This document shows, in pieces, positions 14,994 through 22,320 of a stretch of 22,320 nt of DNA. The number at the start of each line of letters is the position of its first letter. Position 1 is the first letter of the stretch. The stretch covers positions 1-22,320 of the forward strand of contig URSZ01000026.1 in assembly GCA_900550635.1 (NCBI GenBank). The letters run 5' to 3'. The position numbers and the translations under genes were made by a program. This DNA is from an uncultured Prevotella sp. (GTDB lineage Bacteria; Bacteroidota; Bacteroidia; Bacteroidales; Bacteroidaceae). A model generated the notes under the pieces. It had not been told where the DNA came from. It searched no databases and worked only from the letters and a program-made list of their open reading frames with translations.

Positions 14994-15025
14994 AAAAGTT
15001 GCGTCAACGTTATATCGACGCAACT
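14991..15025 (-). terminator. terminator of tRNA-Val
   Basis: A 9-bp stem, AGTTGCGTC (14997-15005) with GACGCAACT (15017-15025), is followed on the minus strand by T7 (14991-14997, overlapping the stem base). It lies 11 nt past the tRNA 3' end. Confidence 0.85.
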
Positions 15026-15035
15026 ATCGTATGTG

Positions 15036-15110
15036 TGGGCGTTGACGGATTCGAACCGCCGACCCTCTGCTTGTAAGGCAGATGCTCTGAACCAGCTGAG
15101 CTAAACGCCC
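15036..15110 (-). tRNA. tRNA-Val (anticodon UAC)
   Basis: The minus strand folds as a cloverleaf: acceptor GGGCGTT pairs with AACGCCC, D-arm AGCTCAGCTGGTTCAGAGC, anticodon loop CTTACAA with anticodon TAC, and T-loop GGTTCGAATCC. The 3' end is GCCCA with no encoded CCA (the sequence continues CAC). It reads GUA and related valine codons. It has its own promoter and terminator. Confidence 0.97.
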
Positions 15111-15133
15111 GTTCTTTCGTTACAAAAGCGGTG

Positions 15134-15163
15134 CAAAAGTAACTATTTTTATTGAACCGCAAA
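15134..15163 (-). promoter_or_regulatory. promoter of tRNA-Val
   Basis: On the minus strand, -33 TTTG (15160-15163), an 18-nt spacer and -7 TACTTTTG (15134-15141). The -7 box is 23 nt from the tRNA 5' end. Confidence 0.65.
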
Positions 15164-15317
15164 AGAAATACGCAAAAAAATCGCGGATTTTCAACAATTA
15201 TTGTGCCACGCCCTTGTGCTTGACGGTTTTCGAGGCCGACTGCCGCTCGTGCCGCGGATGTCTGTTTTCGTTGTCAAAAATTTGAACACCGTTTCGGAAA
15301 CCGGAAAACACCCTTTC

Positions 15318-15391
15318 GGAGCAAAGAAAAATTATGTGCCTTGTATTTTAAAATATGTCTGACATAATTCAAAATATGTCGGACATATTTT
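15318..15391 (+). repeat. 74-bp three-site palindromic element, copy 5
   Basis: GGAGC, AAAGAAAAA, then TTATGTGCCTTGTATTTT, TATGTC-T-GACATA and TATGTC-G-GACATA with AAAA/TTTT-type borders. It lies between the divergent tRNA-Val and trpS promoters. The sequence after it (AAACCCGC ... AAAGGC ... GACAAAAAAAGCAC) echoes the sequence after copies 2 and 3. Confidence 0.9.
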
Positions 15392-15527
15392 CGGCCGTCC
15401 GGAAACCCGCTCCGCCAAAGGCTTTTGCCGCCTTCGCGAAAAGCGACAAAAAAAGCACGTTTTTAAGACACTTTTAACACAACGCGCCGGTACGGCCGGA
15501 CATGCCGCCAAATAAGACACGTATTAT

Positions 15528-15558
15528 TTTGCATTCCCCCGGGATTAAGCTATCTTTG
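15528..15558 (+). promoter_or_regulatory. promoter of trpS
   Basis: -33 TTTG (15528-15531), a 19-nt spacer and -7 TATCTTTG (15551-15558), an excellent match to the Bacteroidota consensus. The -7 box is 24 nt before the ATG. Confidence 0.75.
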
Positions 15559-15582
15559 CCGCCGAATTAGCATAACAGCACA

Positions 15583-16677
15583 ATGAACAACGAAAAAATA
15601 ATACTTACCGGCGACCGCCCCACGGGACGCCTCCACATAGGACATTACGTGGGTTCGCTGCGCCGCCGCGTGGAGCTTCAGAACTCAGGCAAATACGACA
15701 AGATATTCATTTTCATAGCCGACGCCCAGGCTTTGACCGACAACATGGACAATCCCGAAAAGATACGTCAGAACATCATCGAGGTTGCGCTCGACTGGCT
15801 GTCGGTAGGGATAAACCCCGAGGTGTCAACGTTGTTCATACAGTCGCAGATTCGCGAGCTGTACGAACTTACCACATATTACATGAACCTCGTTACCGTT
15901 TCGCGCCTGCAGCGTAACCCTACGGTGAAGACCGAGATACAAATGCGGAACTTCGAAACGAGCATACCCGTAGGCTTCTTTACTTATCCCATAAGCCAGG
16001 CTGCCGACATCACGGCTTTCCAGGCCACAACGGTGCCCGTGGGCGAAGACCAGAAACCCATGCTCGAACAGGCTGTTGAGATAGTGCGCCGCTTCAACTA
16101 CATTTACGGCGAAACGCTCACAGAGCCCAACATCCTGCTGCCCGACAATGCGGCTTGCCTGCGCCTGCCCGGAACCGACGGAAAGGCAAAGATGAGCAAG
16201 TCGCTCGGCAACTGCATATTCCTTTCCGACACTTCCGACGAGGTAAAACAGAAAATACGTTCGATGTACACCGACCCCACGCACATACACGTAAACGACC
16301 CGGGCAACGTGGAAGGCAATACCGTGTTTACATACCTCGACGCATTCTGCCGCCCGGAACACTTTGAGCGTTACCTGCCCGAATATCCCAACCTCGACGA
16401 ACTGAAAAACCACTACCGCCGCGGCGGACTGGGAGACGTGAAGATAAAGAACTTCCTCAACGCCATAATGGAGGAAACTCTTGAACCGATACGCACAAGG
16501 CGCAAAGAATTTGAAAAGGACATACCCGCCGTTTACGACATACTGAAAAAAGGCTGCGATGTGGCACGCGAAAAAGCCGCCGACACACTATCGGCAGTGC
16601 GCAAGGCCATGAAAATAGACTATTTCGACGACAACGCCCTAATATCCGAACAAACCAAACGGTTTGCCAACGAATAA
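15583..16677 (+). CDS. trpS: tryptophanyl-tRNA synthetase
   Basis: Encodes 364 aa. It charges tRNA-Trp with tryptophan in the cytoplasm. The class I signatures are present: the HIGH-type motif PTGRLHIGHYVGS (residues 13-25) and KMSKS (203-207, within KAKMSKSLGN). Between them lie IADAQALTD, FFTYPISQAADI and the PVGEDQ motif near residue 150, typical of bacterial TrpRS. Length is at the upper end of the normal range for this enzyme. It has its own strong promoter. Its transcript should stop at a hairpin shared with the convergent gene at 16760-17074. Confidence 0.97.
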   Translation: MNNEKIILTGDRPTGRLHIGHYVGSLRRRVELQNSGKYDKIFIFIADAQALTDNMDNPEKIRQNIIEVALDWLSVGINPEVSTLFIQSQIRELYELTTYYMNLVTVSRLQRNPTVKTEIQMRNFETSIPVGFFTYPISQAADITAFQATTVPVGEDQKPMLEQAVEIVRRFNYIYGETLTEPNILLPDNAACLRLPGTDGKAKMSKSLGNCIFLSDTSDEVKQKIRSMYTDPTHIHVNDPGNVEGNTVFTYLDAFCRPEHFERYLPEYPNLDELKNHYRRGGLGDVKIKNFLNAIMEETLEPIRTRRKEFEKDIPAVYDILKKGCDVAREKAADTLSAVRKAMKIDYFDDNALISEQTKRFANE

Positions 16678-16716
16678 AATCGGCTGAGACACCGGTGCCA
16701 CAAGACACAATGCAAT

Positions 16717-16761
16717 AAGCACACGGGCTGTGCAGGCAAATGCCGCGCAGCCCGTGTGCTT
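16717..16761. terminator. bidirectional hairpin between trpS and the convergent small gene
   Basis: The 17-nt arms run from AAGCACACGGGC (left, 16717-16733) to GCCCGTGTGCTT (right, 16745-16761), with one mismatch and an 11-nt loop. It ends trpS on the plus strand (TTATCTCTT after it). On the minus strand the convergent gene's stop codon overlaps the hairpin's right edge. T-runs are weak on both sides. Confidence 0.7.
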
Positions 16762-17074
16762 ATCTCTTAACGAAACTCTCGTCAGCAACGAGGTCGCCCA
16801 CGCGTATTCCTACCCTGTGCCGCCCGGCAGGCAGAGACGACACGCCGAACTTGACACAGCCGCCCATTACATAGTCGGTGCCGTAAAAATGCGCATTGTT
16901 GCCATAAACAGTAACCTCGCACAACTCGTTTTCATAGCCCGGCAGCTTGATGGTCAGCGTGTCGGTCAGCGGGCTCACCACGTAACGGTTATTTGTACCG
17001 CCGTTCAATGAGCCGCAACGGCAAAACGCAGCCAACGCGACTAACATAACCGCAAAAAATGTCCATGCCTTCAT
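16760..17074 (-). CDS. small exported or lipoprotein-like protein of unknown function
   Basis: Encodes 104 aa. I do not recognise the family. The N-terminus MKAWTFFAVMLVALAAFCRC has a short basic start and a hydrophobic stretch ending at cysteines, as in a signal peptide or weak lipobox (AAFC is not ideal). The mature part is short and beta-rich (YVVSPLTDTLTIKLPGYENE, LPAGRHRVGIRVGDLVADES), with further cysteines at residues ~52 and ~73. That would suit a small periplasmic or surface domain. The start is preceded by AAAAAGGTAACAG and a weak -7-like TAACTTTA (17096-17103). Codon use and the convergent terminator support a real gene. Confidence 0.65.
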   Translation of the reverse strand: MKAWTFFAVMLVALAAFCRCGSLNGGTNNRYVVSPLTDTLTIKLPGYENELCEVTVYGNNAHFYGTDYVMGGCVKFGVSSLPAGRHRVGIRVGDLVADESFVKR

Positions 17075-17207
17075 TCTGTTACCTTTTTACATCGGTAAAG
17101 TTAAACCTTTACGCCGTAAAATAAGGCATCACCGAGAGCTTTTTCGCCACGAACGGATAATGACAACCGCGGTTCGGCAAAGCCTTACTGAAAAACTTCG
17201 TTTTCCG

Positions 17208-17239
17208 TTTGCCTTTGCGCTCACCTTTCACTACATTTG
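17208..17239 (+). promoter_or_regulatory. promoter of pepT
   Basis: -33 TTTG (17208-17211), a 20-nt spacer and -7 TACATTTG (17232-17239), with the ATG at 17289 giving a ~45-nt AT-rich leader. Confidence 0.7.
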
Positions 17240-17288
17240 TAACTGATTCAAGCACATAAAACAAAACATAAATAAACAACAACATAAA

Positions 17289-18518
17289 ATGGACTTAATA
17301 GAAAGATTCCTCAACTATGTAAGCTTCGACACCCAGTCGAGCGAAACAGGCACGACGACCCCAAGCACACAAAAGCAGCTTGTATTCGCGGAATACCTGA
17401 AAAAGGAACTGAACAGCCTTGACTTCGATGACGTTTACCTTGACAACAACGGATACCTGTACGCCACTCTTCCCGCAAACACCGACAAAAAGACCCCGAC
17501 AGTAGGATTCATCTCGCACTATGACACGAGTCCCGACTGCAGCGGGGCGAACATCAAACCGCGTATCGTAAAGAACTACGACGGGAAAGACATAACGCTC
17601 TGCGAGCAGGACGGCATTAAGCTCTCGCCCGCAGTATTTCCCGAACTGCTCGCACACAAGGGCGAAGACCTCATAGTTACCGACGGCCACACGCTGCTCG
17701 GCGCCGACGACAAGGCCGGAATCGCCGAAATAGTGCAGGCTATGATATACCTAAAGGAACATCCCGAAATAAAACACGGCGACATACGCATTGCTTTCAA
17801 TCCCGACGAGGAGATAGGCCTCGGCGCACACCTGTTCGACGTTAAACGCTTCGGCTGCGACTGGGCCTATACCATGGACGGTGGAGAAGTGGGCGAAATT
17901 GAATACGAAAATTTCAATGCCGCCTCGGCAAAACTGCAAATCAAGGGAGTTAGCGTACACCCGGGCTATGCCAAGAACAAAATGGTGAACGCCGCACGCA
18001 TTGCCGCCGAACTTGTTTCGCAAATTCCGGCCGACCAGACGCCCGAAACTACACAAGATTACGAAGGCTTTTACCACCTGACCGGTATGGAAGGAAACGT
18101 GGAACGCGCCACGGTAAGCTATATCATACGCGACCACGACCGCAAGAAATTCGAAGCACGCAAGGAATTCATATCCAAACTCGCCGCAACCCTAAACGAG
18201 AAATACGGCGCCGGCACAGTAGCTGCCGAAATAAATGACCAATACTACAACATGCGCGAAAAAATCGAGCCGGTGCTCCACATAATCGACATCGTAATAA
18301 AGGCAATGGAAGAAACGGGAGTCTCGCCAAAGGTCCGCGCCATACGCGGCGGCACCGACGGAGCCCAACTCTCGTTCAAGGGCCTGCCCTGCCCCAACAT
18401 TTTTGCCGGCGGCATAAACTTCCACGGCCCTTATGAGTTCGTTCCCGTGCAGTCTATGGAGAAGGCCATGCGCATAATCGTAAAAATCTGCGAACTCTCG
18501 GCACAATACCACGACTAA
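17289..18518 (+). CDS. pepT: peptidase T (M20 family tripeptidase)
   Basis: Encodes 409 aa, the normal length for PepT. It is a cytoplasmic di-zinc aminopeptidase that removes the N-terminal residue of tripeptides. Metal and catalytic motifs are all visible: SHYDTSPD (His78), LLGADDKAGIAEI (Asp140), PDEEIG (Glu174-175), TMDGGE (Asp197) and NFHGPYEF (His379). The dimerisation-domain motif GVSVHPGYAKNKMVNA and the substrate-site motif RGGTDGAQLS are also present. The gene is single, with its own promoter. A GC-rich hairpin lies 9 nt beyond the stop. Confidence 0.97.
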   Translation: MDLIERFLNYVSFDTQSSETGTTTPSTQKQLVFAEYLKKELNSLDFDDVYLDNNGYLYATLPANTDKKTPTVGFISHYDTSPDCSGANIKPRIVKNYDGKDITLCEQDGIKLSPAVFPELLAHKGEDLIVTDGHTLLGADDKAGIAEIVQAMIYLKEHPEIKHGDIRIAFNPDEEIGLGAHLFDVKRFGCDWAYTMDGGEVGEIEYENFNAASAKLQIKGVSVHPGYAKNKMVNAARIAAELVSQIPADQTPETTQDYEGFYHLTGMEGNVERATVSYIIRDHDRKKFEARKEFISKLAATLNEKYGAGTVAAEINDQYYNMREKIEPVLHIIDIVIKAMEETGVSPKVRAIRGGTDGAQLSFKGLPCPNIFAGGINFHGPYEFVPVQSMEKAMRIIVKICELSAQYHD

Positions 18519-18527
18519 CGCTACCCA

Positions 18528-18564
18528 TGCGGCGCAGCGCGGAACATCCGAATGCTGCGCCGCA
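18528..18564 (+). terminator. GC-rich hairpin after pepT, possible terminator
   Basis: A perfect 11-bp inverted repeat, TGCGGCGCAGC (18528-18538) with GCTGCGCCGCA (18554-18564). Only GCGTTTACG follows, not a T-run, so termination here is uncertain. Confidence 0.5.
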
Positions 18565-18733
18565 GCGTTTACGGGCTGACAACATCCCGCACGGTGGCAA
18601 ACGGCAAGCCACTTGAGGGAAACGAATGGATATACAGCGCGAGAGAATAAACATGCACTGCCGGAAACGCAAAATACCGGGCATTTCGCCATGCCTGTGT
18701 ATGCCATTTAAAACCACGCAGAAAACACAGTCG

Positions 18734-18807
18734 AAAATATGTCTGACATATTTTGAAATAGGTCGGACATATTTTAAAATTCCTGCCTTGTATTTTTTCT
18801 TTGCTCC
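18734..18807 (-). repeat. 74-bp three-site palindromic element, copy 6 (reversed)
   Basis: Read on the minus strand: GGAGC, AAAGAAAAA, then ATACAAGGCAGGAATTTT, TATGTC-C-GACCTA and TATGTC-A-GACATA. Site 1 has the inverted TACAAGGC half-site, as in copy 1. It lies between pepT and the antiporter gene. The remaining bases of that gap (18565-18733 and 18808-18870) show no gene. Confidence 0.9.
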
Positions 18808-18870
18808 CGGGGCTATAAAAAAGCAGCCTTTCCCCCCTATTGGAAAACAGACATACGAGCGGGTTTTGCC

Positions 18871-21156
18871 GTGAATGAATATTCAACGAACGAAAACATG
18901 GAACATCTTCCCAAACTGATATACGACCTGGCGCTGATTCTCGTACTGGCCGGCGCGGTTACTCTCATATTCAAACGCCTCAAGCAGCCCCTGGTGCTCG
19001 GCTACGTAGTGGCGGGCTTCCTTGCCGGTCCACACATGCCTTATACGCCCACCGTAAGCGATACGGGGAGCATAGAAACATGGGCCAGCATTGGCGTTAT
19101 ATTCCTTATGTTCACAATGGGAATAGAATTCAGTTTCAAGAAGATACTCAAAATGGGCAGCGGCCCGGTCATAGCCGCCATTACGATAATCTTCTCCATG
19201 AGTATGCTCGGCTCGCTGGCGGGGCACGCATTCGGTTGGTCGCGCATGGACAGCCTTTTCCTCGGCGGAATGCTCGCCATGTCGTCAACGACGATAATAT
19301 ACAAGGCCGTGGACGACCTCGGGCTGCGCGGGCAGCGTTTCTCCTCGCAGGTGCTCAGCGTGCTCGTGCTTGAAGACATACTCGGGATACTTCTTATGGT
19401 GATACTCTCAACAATAGCCGTGAGCAAGGAATTCGAGGGCATTACCGTAATCGACAGCCTGCTGAAGCTGCTCTTCTATCTTGCGTTGCTGTTCCTTGTG
19501 GGCGTGTTCGTTGTTCCGCTGCTGCTGCGCAAATACCGCAAATGGATAGGCAAGGAAACACTTCTTGTAGTATCGGTGGGAATGTGCTTCGCTATGGTTG
19601 TGCTGGCGGTCAAGCTGGGTTACAGCGCCGCTTTCGGCGCTTTCATGATGGGCAGCATATTTGCGGAAACCGTGGAAGCCGACGCAATCGAAAGGCTCGT
19701 CGACCCGGTAAAGAACCTTTTCGGCGCAGTGTTCTTCGTGTCGGTGGGAATGCTCGTCGACCCCAATGTGCTCGCGCAATACTGGCTGCCCATACTTGTT
19801 ATAATCGTCACAATATTGCTGGGGCAAGCCATATTCGGCACACTCGGCTTCATTCTCTCGGGCCAGACGTTAAAGGTGGCCATGCAGTGCGGCTTTAGCA
19901 TGGCGCAGATAGGCGAATTCGCCTTTATCATAGCCTCGCTCGGCCTCTCGCTCGGTGTAACGGGCAGTTTTCTTTATCCGATAGTGGTTGCCGTGTCGGT
20001 AATAACCACGTTCCTCACTCCCTACATGATACGCAGCGCACCGGCAGCATACGAATACGTCTCGGCCAGGCTGCCGCAAGACATTACCCGCCTGCTCGAT
20101 AAGCAAACCGGCGCCACAGCCGGCGCAGCAACCGAAAACAACTGGAAACATCTGCTCACTGCCCTCGCAAAGCAGGTGCTGTCATACTCCACGCTTTGCA
20201 TTGCTGTTACGGCAATCTCGTTGAGCTTCCTGCTTCCATTTTTCCGCCACACCCTCACCCACTGGATAGGCAACGCCGTATGCGGAATAATCACGATACT
20301 GCTGCTCTCGCCGTTTCTGCGCGCCATAGTTATGCGCAAGAACCACTCCGAAGAATACAAGGCGCTTTGGCGCGTAAGGCGCAACCGTCCCCTGCTCGCC
20401 CTAACCGTTATAGCACGTTATCTCCTGGCCAGTTTCATTACATATTACATAATAAACTACCTTTCGCCATACAGCAGCATTCTCCATTTCGGCATAGCCA
20501 TACTGCTCGTGGCCCTTATGATTTACTCAAGAAAGGTAAAGAAATACAGCATACTGCTCGAACACACTTTCATGGAAAACCTGCGTTCGCGCGACATGCA
20601 GGCCGAAACTTTGGGGCACATAAAACCTCTGTATGCCGACCACCTGTTATCGCGCGAGATACATCTGTCCATTCTCGAAGTGCCCGAAAACACCGCATGG
20701 GCTGGAAAGACACTTAAAGAACTCGATTTCAGCCGCAGATACGGGATAATGGTATCGTCGATACTGCGCGGCGGCATACGCCACAATATTCCCACGGCCG
20801 ACATGCCCATATACCCCGGCGACAAACTGGAGATAATAGCCAGCGACGAACAGCTCAAGCAGTTTGCCGGAACAATGGCCAAAGCCGTGGAAAGCATAGA
20901 CCTTCACCCCGAACAGCACGTAACGCAGCTTAAATACATCATCATAGGCAAGGAATCTCCGCTATGCGGCAAGACAATAAGGGAAAGCAACATACGCGAA
21001 ACATACCGCTGCATGATAGTAGGCTTCGAAGAAGGAAGGAAAAGCCTCGGTCTGCCTACGGCCTCGCGCCGCTTCAAGGAAAACGACATCGTGTGGGTAG
21101 TAGGCGAAAAAGAACCACTGGGACGTCTGCTCAAAGACAACGGACGGAATGAATAA
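18871..21156 (+). CDS. CPA2-type cation:proton antiporter with two C-terminal RCK_C-like domains
   Basis: Encodes 761 aa, an inner-membrane transporter. Residues ~15-410 form the Na+/H+ exchanger-like core of about 12-13 membrane segments (LVLGYVVAGFLAGP, FLMFTMGIEFSF, SMSSTTIIYKAVDDLG, FGAVFFVSVGMLVDP, GEFAFIIASLGLSLG). This resembles KefB/KefC/YbaL proteins that exchange K+ or Na+ for H+. A second hydrophobic block follows at ~430-560. Two small TrkA_C/RCK_C-like domains come next, at ~597-672 (LEVPENTAWAGKTLKELDF) and ~688-757 (IIGKESPLCGKTIRES). The nucleotide-binding TrkA_N domain of KefC is not seen between them. Start 18871 (MNEYS) is used; ATG 18898 (MEHLPKLIYDL) is equally plausible. 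Ion specificity cannot be read from the sequence. Confidence 0.9.
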   Translation: MNEYSTNENMEHLPKLIYDLALILVLAGAVTLIFKRLKQPLVLGYVVAGFLAGPHMPYTPTVSDTGSIETWASIGVIFLMFTMGIEFSFKKILKMGSGPVIAAITIIFSMSMLGSLAGHAFGWSRMDSLFLGGMLAMSSTTIIYKAVDDLGLRGQRFSSQVLSVLVLEDILGILLMVILSTIAVSKEFEGITVIDSLLKLLFYLALLFLVGVFVVPLLLRKYRKWIGKETLLVVSVGMCFAMVVLAVKLGYSAAFGAFMMGSIFAETVEADAIERLVDPVKNLFGAVFFVSVGMLVDPNVLAQYWLPILVIIVTILLGQAIFGTLGFILSGQTLKVAMQCGFSMAQIGEFAFIIASLGLSLGVTGSFLYPIVVAVSVITTFLTPYMIRSAPAAYEYVSARLPQDITRLLDKQTGATAGAATENNWKHLLTALAKQVLSYSTLCIAVTAISLSFLLPFFRHTLTHWIGNAVCGIITILLLSPFLRAIVMRKNHSEEYKALWRVRRNRPLLALTVIARYLLASFITYYIINYLSPYSSILHFGIAILLVALMIYSRKVKKYSILLEHTFMENLRSRDMQAETLGHIKPLYADHLLSREIHLSILEVPENTAWAGKTLKELDFSRRYGIMVSSILRGGIRHNIPTADMPIYPGDKLEIIASDEQLKQFAGTMAKAVESIDLHPEQHVTQLKYIIIGKESPLCGKTIRESNIRETYRCMIVGFEEGRKSLGLPTASRRFKENDIVWVVGEKEPLGRLLKDNGRNE

Positions 21157-21236
21157 GCATTCCGCAAACTGAATATTCAACCACTTTACTGAAGCCCGCA
21201 AGGCAGACATGCCGAAAGCCCCATGGCAAGCGCAAA

Positions 21237-21310
21237 AAAATATGTCGGACATATTTTAAATTATGTCAGACATATTTTGAAATATCTCAGACATAATTTT
21301 TATTTGCTCC
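21237..21310 (-). repeat. 74-bp three-site palindromic element, copy 7 (reversed)
   Basis: Read on the minus strand: GGAGC, AAATAAAAA, then TTATGTCTGAGATATTTC, TATGTC-T-GACATA and TATGTC-C-GACATA. It lies between the antiporter stop and the rplY promoter. Site 1 is nearly identical to that of copy 4. No gene is seen in the rest of that gap. Confidence 0.9.
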
Positions 21311-21353
21311 CGGAGGCCTGATTTCGCGCCGCATAAAATTAACGCGCCGAGCA

Positions 21354-21385
21354 TTTGCATGTTAGAATAAAATTTCATAATTTTG
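21354..21385 (+). promoter_or_regulatory. promoter of rplY-pth
   Basis: -33 TTTG (21354-21357), a 20-nt spacer and -7 TAATTTTG (21378-21385). The leader to the ATG at 21470 is about 80 nt, AT-rich near the start codon. Confidence 0.75.
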
Positions 21386-21469
21386 CACCCGATTTTGCCT
21401 GAACAATCACGCAAGTAGTGCGATGGCGAATTAAGGTAACATGCAAAACTTAATTTAGAGTAACACAAA

Positions 21470-22087
21470 ATGAAAGAAATCACTATCAACGGAACAAGCC
21501 GCCAGTCATTAGGCAAGAAGGCTACCCGCGAGGCACGCCGCGCAGGACTGGTGCCATGCGTAATGTACGGAGAAGCTAAAGGCGAGAACGGACTCCCCGT
21601 AGCCGAAGCATTCACCGTAAAATACGATGAAATAAGGAAACTCCTTTACACACCCGAGATTTTCCTTGTTGACCTCATTATCGACGGAAAGAAACACACC
21701 GCAATACTGCAGGACGCGCAGTTCCACCCCGTTAAGGACGAGGCGCTGCACGTTGACTTCTACGAAGTACACGCAGAGAAACCTATCGTAATGGCTGTGC
21801 CCATCGCAACCAAAGGACTTGCAATAGGCGTTAAGGCCGGCGGCCGCCTGAATGTGCCCGTTCGCCGCCTTAAAGTACGCGCTACATTCGAAAAGATACC
21901 TGAGAAACTGTACATCGACGTAACCAACCTGCACCTTGGCAAAAGCATAAAGGTTGCAGACCTTGAATTCGAAGGCCTCGAACTGATAACGCCGAAGGAT
22001 GTAGTTGTATGCACAGTCAAGACTACACGTAACGCACGCAGCGCAGCAAGCGCAGAAGTGAGCGCAGCAGACTCGGCAGCCGAATAA
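21470..22087 (+). CDS. rplY: 50S ribosomal protein L25/general stress protein CTC
   Basis: Encodes 205 aa, the long CTC/TL5 form of L25. L25 binds 5S rRNA in the central protuberance of the large subunit. The N-terminal L25 domain covers about 1-95 (GKKATREARRAGLVPCVMYG, KKHTAILQDAQFHPVKDE). The C-terminal TL5/CTC domain covers ~98-185 (KPIVMAVPIATKGLAIGVKA, PEKLYIDVTNLHLGKSIKVA). A short Ala/Ser tail closes the protein. It has a good promoter and is followed after 6 nt by pth, a common bacterial pairing. Confidence 0.96.
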   Translation: MKEITINGTSRQSLGKKATREARRAGLVPCVMYGEAKGENGLPVAEAFTVKYDEIRKLLYTPEIFLVDLIIDGKKHTAILQDAQFHPVKDEALHVDFYEVHAEKPIVMAVPIATKGLAIGVKAGGRLNVPVRRLKVRATFEKIPEKLYIDVTNLHLGKSIKVADLEFEGLELITPKDVVVCTVKTTRNARSAASAEVSAADSAAE

Positions 22088-22093
22088 TAAAAG

Positions 22094-22320
22094 ATGACGA
22101 ACTACCTGATTGCCGGACTGGGCAACATCGGCGACGAGTACGCCCGCACACGGCACAACATAGGATTCATGATATTGGACGCTCTCGCAAAAGCGTCCAA
22201 TATTGTTTTCGACGACAAGCGATACGGATTTGTTGCCACCATGCCGCTACGCGGAAACAGGCTCACCCTGCTCAAGCCTTCCACATACATGAACTTGAGC
22301 GGAAACGCTGTGCGCTACTG
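22094..22320 (+). CDS. pth: peptidyl-tRNA hydrolase, 5' part only
   Basis: The first 75 codons run off the right edge of the window. The enzyme frees tRNAs from stalled peptidyl-tRNA in the cytoplasm. Family motifs are present in order: YLIAGLGNIGDEYARTRHNI (residues 4-23, with Asn11 and catalytic His21), GFMILDAL, and KPSTYMNLSGNAV (Asn67). The start at 22094 lies 6 nt after the rplY stop, so the two are almost certainly co-transcribed. Confidence 0.93.
   Translation, partial: MTNYLIAGLGNIGDEYARTRHNIGFMILDALAKASNIVFDDKRYGFVATMPLRGNRLTLLKPSTYMNLSGNAVRY

Noticed and set aside
1..22320. CRISPR array as an explanation for the repeated sequences
   Set aside because: The repeats are scattered across seven separate gaps with internal tandem palindromes. 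There are no unique equal-length spacers and no cas genes.

Overview
This window reads as the chromosome of a member of the order Bacteroidales. The gene families match that order, as does the run guaB - parvulin - surA - OstA-like - mutL. Many genes also carry the Bacteroidota promoter signature (a -7 box TAnnTTTG, often with a -33 TTTG 18-21 nt upstream). Genus cannot be fixed from the sequence alone. Most of the window is ordinary housekeeping DNA with moderately GC-rich codon use. The short toxin-antitoxin block is more AT-rich.

Layout. 219-1709 (-): trigger factor with its terminator and promoter. 1932-3248: a HigB/HigA-type toxin-antitoxin pair lying between two ~206-bp imperfect direct repeats. 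3333-11449 (+): guaB, a periplasmic parvulin, a SurA-like parvulin, an OstA/LptA-like envelope protein and mutL. The first four genes look like one operon. The two isomerases and the OstA-like protein together point to outer-membrane protein and lipopolysaccharide assembly. 11625-12818 (+): a highly expressed OmpA-family porin with its own AT-rich leader and strong terminator. 13140-14937 (-): pyrK followed by a broken pyrD, with three 61-bp tandem units running over and past the pyrD 3' end. 15036-15110 (-): tRNA-Val(UAC). 15583-16677 (+): trpS, convergent with a small exported or lipoprotein-like gene (16760-17074, -). 17289-18518 (+): pepT. 18871-21156 (+): a CPA2-type cation:proton antiporter. 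21470 to the end (+): rplY (L25/CTC) and the start of pth.

The most unusual content is not a protein. Seven intergenic gaps carry copies of one DNA element that is always 74 bp long. Each copy has a GGAGC end, a 9-nt A-rich spacer, then three stacked sites of 18, 21 and 21 nt. Most sites are palindromes of the form AAATATGTC-N-GACATATTT. The copy at 3106-3179 keeps the same length, phasing, A/T borders and surroundings, but its core has been replaced with an unrelated one (TTAGTGGCTCGGA and its reverse complement). Its closest relative, at 1996-2069, has the ordinary core, and this pair sits inside the two direct repeats that flank the toxin-antitoxin module. Half-sites also appear swapped or inverted between copies. 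This suggests a family of protein-recognised or mobilised repeats whose recognition sequence can change as a unit.

Two genes look damaged or recoded. The toxin gene reads into an early stop, while the conserved family tail continues in the -1 frame and ends exactly at the antitoxin start (TAATG). pyrD keeps its full-family length of 302 codons including stop, but 12 consecutive codons in the middle are replaced by stop-rich, poly-A sequence.
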